A DNA stretch of 64,000 nucleotides, taken from Umezawaea sp036375055 (GTDB taxonomy: Bacteria; Actinomycetota; Actinomycetes; Mycobacteriales; Pseudonocardiaceae). The stretch's first letter is position 1. Each line of letters begins with the position of its first letter. This document shows, one piece after another, positions 58,143 to 64,000 of the stretch. Where the stretch lies: the NCBI RefSeq assembly GCF_036375055.1, contig NZ_DASUSQ010000007.1, forward strand, positions 33,093-97,092, written 5' to 3'. The notes beneath the pieces are model-generated. The model saw only the letters and a list, made by a program, of their open reading frames with translations, did not search any database and was not told the DNA's origin. The position numbers were made by a program, and so were the translations under genes.

Positions 58143-58610
58143 TCAGTGCGCTCCCCCGCAGCACTCGTGCGGCTGCTCGACCTCCGCGGGCTGGAACACC
58201 CCGCCCGCGGCGGGTTCGACCAGCAGCACCAGCAGCCCGTCGCGGTACCGCGGCCGGACGAACCCGGCGGTGTCCACGCGCGTGTCGGGCGTGACCGAGG
58301 CCCCGATGCCGACCACCTGGTCGATCGCCGTGGCCTCGACGATCTCCGCGACGTGGTGCACACCGACCAGGCTCGACTGGCCGGGGAACCGCGCGCAGCG
58401 CCCCTCTGCGGGCGGGTCGACCTCGGTGCCGGGCGCGAGCCCGCCGGTGATCCTGGCGAACACCACCGTCGCGGCCACCGGGTCGCCGCGCTCGACGTGC
58501 GTCAGCACGAGGTCGGCCGCCACACCGGCCCTGTCCAGCGCGGACAGCACCTCGCGGTCGAAGTGCGCGCCCACCGAGGTGAACTCCGGAACCAGTCGCA
58601 CCCAGCGCAC
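58143..58610 (-). CDS. Unknown protein coupled to the PHP phosphoesterase
   Basis: A 155-residue protein translated from GTG 58610, which shares one base with the stop codon of the upstream phosphoesterase gene (TAGTG). It has no recognised domain; there is an ordinary alpha/beta-looking first half and a C-terminal tail PHECCGGAH rich in Cys and His that could bind a metal. Tight coupling to the PHP gene suggests a joint function. No signal peptide is present, unlike its partner. Confidence 0.7.
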   Translation of the reverse strand: MRWVRLVPEFTSVGAHFDREVLSALDRAGVAADLVLTHVERGDPVAATVVFARITGGLAPGTEVDPPAEGRCARFPGQSSLVGVHHVAEIVEATAIDQVVGIGASVTPDTRVDTAGFVRPRYRDGLLVLLVEPAAGGVFQPAEVEQPHECCGGAH

Positions 58611-60298
58611 TAGACCACGTCCACGAACACCGGGTTGGCGTAGAACCAGAGGTCGTTCCACGGTTCCGCGTCGCCGACGACGTCCATGACGGGTCCGCCG
58701 TCCGCGGTGAGCCGCTTGCCGTCGGACCCGCGCACGCGCAGGTAGAACGAGCCGGGGACGTCGCGGAACACGTGGGTGAACCTCGACCGGTTCTTGCTGA
58801 CCTCGAACGACTTCACCACGGTCGTGCCCGGCGCGGACAGCGCGTCCCGGTCGCTGACCGGGCCGGTGACCGGACCCGCGACGAGGTCGAGCTTCGCCAG
58901 CTTCGGCACCGCGCCGGCGAAGTTCGGGCCTCCGGCACCGGTCACCTCGATGGTGACCTCGACCGAGCCACCGCGCTTCACGAAGGTGCGACCGCCCAGC
59001 GTGACGCCCTGCTCGTCGCCCTCGCCGAGCGCTCGCACGCGCAGGTCGAGACCGTCGATCAGCCTGCCGTGCACCGCGATCACCCTGCCCGCCTGGAGGC
59101 CGCGCATCACGTCCGCGTAGGACCGGGAGCGCGACCCGACGACGGTCTGGCTGTAGAAGCCGGGGAAGAAGTCGCCGAACCCGGACTGCTTCACGCCGGA
59201 GTCGACCGGCGCGCCCCTGCTGCCGGTCTTGTCGTGGTCCTGCGGGCCGGGCGTGAGCGTGTCGTTGAAGACCTGGTGCACGTCGGAGGTCGACGTGATC
59301 CACCACGGCCTGCCCTCGGCCAGCATCGAGTCCCAGAGACCGCCGACCTTCGCGGTCATCCAGTCGAACCCGCCGTAGGTGCGGTACGGGTTCTCGGTCG
59401 CGGTGGGCGCGTAGCCGGGGTGGCTGTCGACGCCGGGCGACGAGTCGTAGTAGCCGCGAGCGCCGCCGCGACCGCCCGAGGCCTTCGAGATGCCCGCGGC
59501 CTGGTGGCCGGGCGCTCCCTCCATGCCCACGGCCACGCCGGGTGCCGCGTCGCGCCAGCCGCGCAGCTCGTGCGGGCTGTCGACGCCGCGCCGCGACGGG
59601 TGGTTGGCGAACATCAGGGCGATCTCGGTCCGTCCACTGAGGACCTGCGCTTCCAGGTACCGCAGCGCGGCGAGCGCGTACGGCTCGCCGTCGGCGGACG
59701 TGGAGCGGGTGATCAGGCCCCTGCCGCCGTTGGCGACCGAGGTGGACAGGATGCCGCCGTCGTACCCGGCCTCGAACGCGCGCAGGATGTCGACGGTGCC
59801 GCGGCCCGGCGGGAGGAACACCGTCGCGTGCTCGGCGCCGGGGATGTTCCACTCCAGGCCCTGGTAGACCAGGATGTCGCGGTTCGACCGGCGGGCCTTC
59901 TCGATGTCCGGCGCGACCTGGTCGATGGAGAGCTTCTGGTGCGCCACCCCGCCGTGGTCGGTGATGACCATCCAGTCCAGCCCGTGCTTGCGGGCCTCGG
60001 CGACCTGCTGGGAGACCGTGTACTGGCCGTCGCCGGAGTACTGGGTGTGGATGTGGTGGTCGCCCGCGTACCAGCGCTGGGGCGCGCCCCACCGGTTCGT
60101 CGGCCGGGGCGTCGCCGCGGCGGTGCCCGCGCCCGTGCTCGCCAGCGCGGCGCCGCCGACGGCGACGCCGAGTCCGGCGAGGAACCTCCGGCGGGCGACC
60201 GCGATGGGGCGGTCGTCCGCCGGGTCCTGCCAGCTGCCCTCGACGGGTTCTACCTCGTGGTGGTGGTGCTCGTGGCCATCGTGGTGGTGGTGCGACAT
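58610..60298 (-). CDS. Tat-exported PHP-domain metal-dependent phosphoesterase
   Basis: A 562-residue protein. The first 25 residues are His-rich (HHHHDGHEHHHHE), then a twin-arginine signal ARRRFLAGLGVAVGGAALAS. The PHP core starts with GDHHIHTQYSGDG (metal-binding His/Asp), followed by VITDHGG, YQGLEWNIPGAEHA, FANHPSRRG and STSDVHQVF. The C-terminal third is a beta-sandwich (VRALGEGDEQGVTLGGRTFV; SFYLRVRGSDGK). It would hydrolyse phosphoesters outside the cell after folding with bound metals inside, which fits Tat export and the His-rich lead. The downstream 155-residue protein is translationally coupled. Confidence 0.9.
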   Translation of the reverse strand: MSHHHHDGHEHHHHEVEPVEGSWQDPADDRPIAVARRRFLAGLGVAVGGAALASTGAGTAAATPRPTNRWGAPQRWYAGDHHIHTQYSGDGQYTVSQQVAEARKHGLDWMVITDHGGVAHQKLSIDQVAPDIEKARRSNRDILVYQGLEWNIPGAEHATVFLPPGRGTVDILRAFEAGYDGGILSTSVANGGRGLITRSTSADGEPYALAALRYLEAQVLSGRTEIALMFANHPSRRGVDSPHELRGWRDAAPGVAVGMEGAPGHQAAGISKASGGRGGARGYYDSSPGVDSHPGYAPTATENPYRTYGGFDWMTAKVGGLWDSMLAEGRPWWITSTSDVHQVFNDTLTPGPQDHDKTGSRGAPVDSGVKQSGFGDFFPGFYSQTVVGSRSRSYADVMRGLQAGRVIAVHGRLIDGLDLRVRALGEGDEQGVTLGGRTFVKRGGSVEVTIEVTGAGGPNFAGAVPKLAKLDLVAGPVTGPVSDRDALSAPGTTVVKSFEVSKNRSRFTHVFRDVPGSFYLRVRGSDGKRLTADGGPVMDVVGDAEPWNDLWFYANPVFVDVV

Positions 60299-60408
60299 GT
60301 CCTGGGCTCACCGTTCGCGGGTCGGCAGCTACGTCGTCGCGGAGTATGTCCAGGCAGGGACCCTGACAACGTGGGACAACCGGTGAACAGCCGATGAACC
60401 CTCACGTC

Positions 60409-61281
60409 CTACCGCGCGCGCTTCGCGTTGGCGGTCACCGCCTCCACGACGGTCGGCCACACGTCGAGCGGGAGGTCGTGCGCCATGCCGTCGACGATGA
60501 TCAGCTCGGCGTCCGGGATCGCCGCCGCCGTGGCCTCACCGCCGGACCGGTGCACCAGCGGGTCGTGCGAACCGTGGATCACGAGGGCGGGCGCGGTCAC
60601 CCCGCGCAGACCCTCGGTCCGGTCGGGCGACGCCACGATCGCGGCCAGCTGCCGCAGCGTGCTCATCGGCCGGTTCGACCGGTCGTAGCTCGCCGCGATC
60701 CGCTCGCGCACCGCGTCCTCGTCCGCCTCGAAGCCCGGCGATCGGGTCATCCGCGACGCGGCCAGGCGCTGTTCGACGACCTCCTCGCGGGTCGCGGCGG
60801 CGGGCTGGCCGAACGTCGCCACGATCTCCGGCCTGCCCTGGCCGACGCTCTTGTCGCCGGTGGTCGACATGATCGAGCACAGGCTGAGCACGCGCTCCGG
60901 GTGGTCGATGACGGCCTGCTGGACGATCATGCCGCCCATCGACGCGCCGACCAGGTGCGCCCGCTCGATCCCGAGGGCGTCGAGCAGCCCGACGAGGTCG
61001 GCCGCCATGTCGGACATCAGGTAGGGCGCGGTCGAGGTGTCACCGGCGGCGAGGGCGGCGAAGTCCGGCACCGGCAGGTGCGCCAGCTCGGTCGAGAGGC
61101 CGATGTCCCGGTTGTCGAACCGGACGACGTGGAACCCCTGGTCGACGAACAGCCCGCACAGCCGGACGTCCCAGTTGATCATCTGGGCGCCCAGCCCCAT
61201 CACCAGGACCAGCGCCGGGTCGGCCGGGTCGCCGAAGGTGTCGTACTCGAGTTCGAGGTCCTGGAACTTCACTCTTGGCAT
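60409..61281 (-). CDS. Alpha/beta-hydrolase
   Basis: A 290-residue hydrolase of the epoxide-hydrolase/haloperoxidase-like group: ALVLVMGLGAQMINW oxyanion region, RFDNRDIGLST, nucleophile elbow GASMGG, catalytic Asp in IHGSHDPLV and His in DGMAHDLP. All triad residues are present. The DNRDIGLST and GMAHDLP motifs are typical of a large actinobacterial subfamily resembling aclacinomycin methylesterase RdmC. It is divergent from an alginate-lyase-family gene, with an AT-rich promoter region between them. Substrate unknown. Confidence 0.93.
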   Translation of the reverse strand: MPRVKFQDLELEYDTFGDPADPALVLVMGLGAQMINWDVRLCGLFVDQGFHVVRFDNRDIGLSTELAHLPVPDFAALAAGDTSTAPYLMSDMAADLVGLLDALGIERAHLVGASMGGMIVQQAVIDHPERVLSLCSIMSTTGDKSVGQGRPEIVATFGQPAAATREEVVEQRLAASRMTRSPGFEADEDAVRERIAASYDRSNRPMSTLRQLAAIVASPDRTEGLRGVTAPALVIHGSHDPLVHRSGGEATAAAIPDAELIIVDGMAHDLPLDVWPTVVEAVTANAKRAR

Positions 61282-61364
61282 GCGTGGCGGCCTTTCCCCA
61301 ATTCAAATGTTCACATGGATGAATAATCTTAGTCTGACCGGTCGTGCATATAGCGGGTAAAAAA

Positions 61365-61380
61365 TTTCCGGTACTGGAAA
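61365..61380. promoter_or_regulatory. Small palindrome in the hydrolase / lyase divergent promoter region
   Basis: TTTCC-GGTACT-GGAAA lies in the AT-rich 164 bp between the divergent alpha/beta-hydrolase and alginate-lyase-family genes. It is a possible operator; evidence is limited to symmetry and position. Confidence 0.35.
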
Positions 61381-61445
61381 ACATTGACCTAACTGGTCTG
61401 GACCATCGACACTGGCGGTCTCCCCAACCCCTGCGAGGAGACCCG

Positions 61446-62663
61446 ATGACCCCTTCACCCTTGCGCGCGAAACTCGTCGTAGCAGCCCTTTCCGCCCTGC
61501 TCACGGTAGCTGGGACACAGGTGGCGACAGCAGCCGCTCCCGCTCCGGCCGGTGACGTGACGATCGCGGCCCCCGCGACCTTCACCCACCCCGGAGTGCT
61601 CGTCAGCAGGCCGCAACTGGAGTTCATGCGCACCAAGGTGCTCGCGAACGCGCAGCCGTGGAAAGCCGCTTACGACCAGATGATGGGGAGCAAGTACGCG
61701 TCCCTGACCCGCACTCCGAAGCCGCGAGCGGTCGTCGAATGCGGTTCCTACTCGAACCCGAACCACGGCTGCACCGACGAGCGCGAGGACGCCATCGCGG
61801 CGTACACCCTGTCGCTCGCCTGGTACGTCACGAAGGACGCCCGCTACGCCGACAAGGCGATCCAGATCATGGACGCGTGGTCCCCGGTCATCAAGGACCA
61901 CACCAACAGCAACGCCCGGCTCCAGACGGCGTGGTCCGGGTCGTCGTGGCCCAAGGCCGCCGAGATCATCCGCTACACCTACACCGGCTGGCCCGCGGCG
62001 AACGCGACCCGGTTCGCGACGATGCTGCGCACCGTCTACCTGCCGGAGATCCAGGCGGGCCTGGCGAACACCAACGGCAACTGGGAACTCAGCATGATGG
62101 AGGCCTCGATCGGCATCGCGGTCTTCCTGGAGGACAAGGCGGCCTACGACAAGGCCGTCTCGATCTTCCGCACCAGGCTGCCCGCGTACGTCTACCTGAC
62201 CAGCGACGGCGCCCTGCCCAAGACCCCGCCGGGCAGCGGCATCGACACCCGCGCCGAGATCGTGAGCTACTGGCACGACCAGTCCACGTTCCAGGACGGC
62301 GTCAGCCAGGAGACGTGCCGCGACTTCACCCACACCGGCTACGGCCTCGCCGCCGCCGCGCACATCGCGGAGACGGCCCACCACCAGGGCCAGGACCTGT
62401 GGGGCGAGAACCAGGACCGGATGCGCCACGCGTACGGCCTGCACGCCCGCTACCAGCTGGAGGCGATGCCGTCCTGGCTGTGCGGCGGCACCCGCAAGCA
62501 GAACCTCGGCCCGACGACCGAGGTGGCGTTCAACGCGCTGAACACCCGGCTGGGCATCGGGATGGCCAACACCCAGCGCTACACCGAGCAGCAGCGCCCG
62601 CAGGGCACCGACAACCTGTTCATCGCCTGGGAAACCCTGACGCACGCCCAGAACCCGGCGTAG
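61446..62663 (+). CDS. Secreted alginate-lyase-family protein (polysaccharide lyase-like)
   Basis: A 405-residue secreted protein: signal peptide LVVAALSALLTVAGTQVATA with cleavage near AAA at about 30, then an (alpha/alpha) barrel of the Alginate_lyase family (THPGVLVSRPQLEFMRTKVL, AYTLSLAWYVTKDARYADKA, NGNWELSMMEASIGIAVFLE, SQETCRDFTHTGYGLAAAAH, and the late AMPSWLCGG). The Asn-Trp-Glu and His-Tyr residues are plausible catalytic sites. Actinomycete members degrade uronic-acid polymers or related glycans. GAGGAG precedes ATG 61446. Exact polymer specificity is unknown. Confidence 0.9.
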   Translation: MTPSPLRAKLVVAALSALLTVAGTQVATAAAPAPAGDVTIAAPATFTHPGVLVSRPQLEFMRTKVLANAQPWKAAYDQMMGSKYASLTRTPKPRAVVECGSYSNPNHGCTDEREDAIAAYTLSLAWYVTKDARYADKAIQIMDAWSPVIKDHTNSNARLQTAWSGSSWPKAAEIIRYTYTGWPAANATRFATMLRTVYLPEIQAGLANTNGNWELSMMEASIGIAVFLEDKAAYDKAVSIFRTRLPAYVYLTSDGALPKTPPGSGIDTRAEIVSYWHDQSTFQDGVSQETCRDFTHTGYGLAAAAHIAETAHHQGQDLWGENQDRMRHAYGLHARYQLEAMPSWLCGGTRKQNLGPTTEVAFNALNTRLGIGMANTQRYTEQQRPQGTDNLFIAWETLTHAQNPA

Positions 62664-63405
62664 TCAGCGCGACCACGTCGGCGTAGGTCGGCACGCCGTC
62701 CGCGACAGCCCCACCGTCGCGGACGGCGTTCGCCGCCTCGACCGCGGCGTGCAGCGCGGCCCGGAAGAGCAGCGAGCCCGTGCTGATCCGCCGAACCCCC
62801 AGTTCCGCCAACCGCTGAACGCCCAGCGCGGGCACGTGCAGCACGTTCAGCGGCACGTCGACGGCGGCCACCACCGCCGCGATGTCCTCCTCCAGCACCA
62901 GTCCCGGCACGAACACCCCGTCGGCCCCCGCGTCGCGGTACCGCAGCGCCCGGTCCACAGTGGACTCTTGCCGCACCCCGAGCCAGTGGGTGTCCACGCG
63001 GGCGTTGACGAACAGCCCCGGCCCGCCCTCCCGGACCGCGCGCACCACCCCGGCGTGCTCCTCGGGGTCGGCCAGCACCCCTCCCGGCCGCCCGTCCTCC
63101 ACGTTCACGCCCGCGACGCCCAGCTCGGCCAGTTCCGCCGCCAGTTCCCGGACGTCGCCCCCGAAACCGGACTCGACGTCCACCGTCACCGGGACCGGCA
63201 GCCCGACGATCCGCCGGGCCAGGGCCACCGTCTCGTCCCGCGTGGCGCCCTCGCCGTCCGGCAGCCCGGCGGCGGCGGCCACGCCGAGGCTGGTCGTCCC
63301 GATCGCCGCGAACCCGGCGGCGCACAGCGCGGCGGCGGACGCGAAGTCCCAGGCGTTGGGCAGCACCAGCGGCCGGTCGGCGTGGTGCAGGTCGTGGAAC
63401 GTCAC
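62620..63405 (-). CDS. Isocitrate lyase / PEP-mutase-family protein
   Basis: A 261-residue member of the isocitrate lyase/PEP mutase superfamily: LVLPNAWDFASAAALCAAGF, GTTSLGVAAAAGLPDGEG, VDVESGFGGD (metal Asp/Glu), GVNVEDGRPGG, FVNARVDT and ADGVFVPGL. The Lys-Lys-Cys-Gly loop of true isocitrate lyases and the phosphonate motif of PEP mutases are absent, so the reaction (probably C-C cleavage of a small 2-oxo or 2-methyl acid) is unknown. The GTG start overlaps the stop of the P450-like gene upstream (GTGA), so both proteins are co-translated. Confidence 0.9.
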   Translation of the reverse strand: MTFHDLHHADRPLVLPNAWDFASAAALCAAGFAAIGTTSLGVAAAAGLPDGEGATRDETVALARRIVGLPVPVTVDVESGFGGDVRELAAELAELGVAGVNVEDGRPGGVLADPEEHAGVVRAVREGGPGLFVNARVDTHWLGVRQESTVDRALRYRDAGADGVFVPGLVLEEDIAAVVAAVDVPLNVLHVPALGVQRLAELGVRRISTGSLLFRAALHAAVEAANAVRDGGAVADGVPTYADVVALTTPGSGRASGFPRR

Positions 63406-63962
63406 CGGGTCAGTCCTTCCGCGATGGCGAGCGCGTGCCGCTCGCCGGGACAGGCGTGCGCGCCGAGCCCGAAGGGGTGGTCGGTCAGGTCGACCTCGAC
63501 CACCGCGCCGTCGGGCGTGACGCGGCGGGTCGTGGGCACGGGCGGGTGGACCCCGGCGACCAGGGCGGCCGTGGCCGCGCACGCCTGCACCAGCAGGCCG
63601 ATCCGGTTGGCGGTGACCTCGTCGTACCCGCCGCACGCGGCGACCAGCCGGGCCAGCGCCTCGTCGGCCTCGTCGGTGATCACCTCGTGGGGCTGGTAGC
63701 AGCGGGCCACCACCTCGACGTCCGCCGCGTCCACCGGCAGCCCGAGGGCCTCGGCCAGCACGTCCACGGCGGTGCCGCGCCCGCGCGAGGCCGACTCCCG
63801 CAACGCCTCCGGGTCGATTCCCGCCAGCTCGGCCTCGACCAGCGCCCGGCGCCGCGCGTGCGCGGCCCCCTCGCTGAACCGGACGACGGAGGCCCGCAGC
63901 CACGCCACGCCGTCGGCGGCGTCGGGCACGGACGGGACGGTGCGGCTCAGGTCGGTCACCAT
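63402..63962 (-). CDS. Very short cytochrome P450-like protein
   Basis: A 186-residue protein ending in a perfect P450 cysteine loop, PFGLGAHACPG (Cys171), preceded by an I-helix-like segment GLLVQACAATAALV. Normal P450s are about 400 residues; here the first half is short and the K-helix ExxR motif is missing. The heme-ligand region is intact, so it may still bind heme, or it may be a reduced relative with another role. Translational coupling to the PEP-mutase-like gene (GTGA) indicates that it is an expressed, selected gene rather than debris. ATG 63962 is close to the window edge, and the promoter lies to the right. Confidence 0.8.
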   Translation of the reverse strand: MVTDLSRTVPSVPDAADGVAWLRASVVRFSEGAAHARRRALVEAELAGIDPEALRESASRGRGTAVDVLAEALGLPVDAADVEVVARCYQPHEVITDEADEALARLVAACGGYDEVTANRIGLLVQACAATAALVAGVHPPVPTTRRVTPDGAVVEVDLTDHPFGLGAHACPGERHALAIAEGLTR

Positions 63963-64000
63963 GCCCGAGACGGTAGGCCGTCCACGGTTCGGTGCGCGCC

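Noticed and set aside
1..64000. CRISPR arrays, rRNA genes and polyketide/nonribosomal peptide clusters
   Set aside because: No regularly spaced repeats, no rRNA-like segments and no modular synthase genes are seen in the window.

Overview
The window is high-GC DNA from a filamentous actinomycete. Many GTG starts, dense divergent and convergent transcription, a Tat-exported phosphoesterase, a GH20 chitobiase with a DasR-like operator, an F420-type (DDN-like) oxidoreductase, an ECF sigma factor paired with a YCII/DGPF protein, and KimA-type transport all point this way. Pseudonocardiales (the Saccharothrix/Lentzea/Actinosynnema neighbourhood) is my best guess; this is inference from gene style, not from a marker gene.

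Left third (1-19800): this looks like an integrated, partly decayed island. Its right border is marked by the 3' part of a tRNA-Arg(CCG) gene (anticodon loop to acceptor end, 19760-19800), followed by what looks like that tRNA's own terminator. The matching intact tRNA is not in the window, so the island probably continues to the left. It carries a drug-type ABC ATPase with a divergent MarR-like regulator, a PadR plus two DUF1048 genes, hydrolases, a 28-residue-repeat protein with a frameshift, a KimA-like transporter, several gene remnants, and an IS5-family element inserted between the ribosome-binding site and start codon of a secreted protein. Next come a tyrosine recombinase fused to a GntR-type DNA-binding domain and a defence-like block: an unknown 197-residue protein, a QueC-like ATP pyrophosphatase, an XRE-ImmA peptidase, a PIN protein and an AT-richer HNH protein.

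Immediately right of the att site (20375-25177) is a tight four-gene operon: a TIR protein with a nucleotide-cyclase-like second domain, a P-loop (STAND/NACHT-like) NTPase with a helical-repeat C-terminus, an SPFH/band-7 protein and a multi-span membrane protein. The first two share a short GQ(I/V)GDNY motif. I regard this as the best candidate for an undescribed immune system; the QueC-like block is second.

The rest (25.2-64 kb) reads as ordinary accessory chromosome: serine hydrolases, GNAT, an ArsR-SRPBCC fusion whose start codon lies in a perfect 23-bp inverted repeat, a PAS-GGDEF-EAL protein with degenerate active sites, a NarL-type two-component pair, aldo/keto reductase, MarR, metallophosphoesterase, aldehyde dehydrogenase divergent from a double-IclR regulator, ribA, TetR/PucR/LysR regulators beside metabolic enzymes, a tartrate-dehydrogenase-like gene, a DGPF/ECF42-type pair, a class IV aminotransferase, the GH20 chitobiase, a KDPG-aldolase with a broken kinase, a TetR-SDR-SDR operon, a PHP phosphoesterase, an alginate-lyase-family protein, and a very small P450-like protein coupled to a PEP-mutase-like enzyme. 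Several perfect palindromes act as plausible operators or terminators. I saw no CRISPR array, rRNA or complete tRNA, and no polyketide or nonribosomal peptide cluster.
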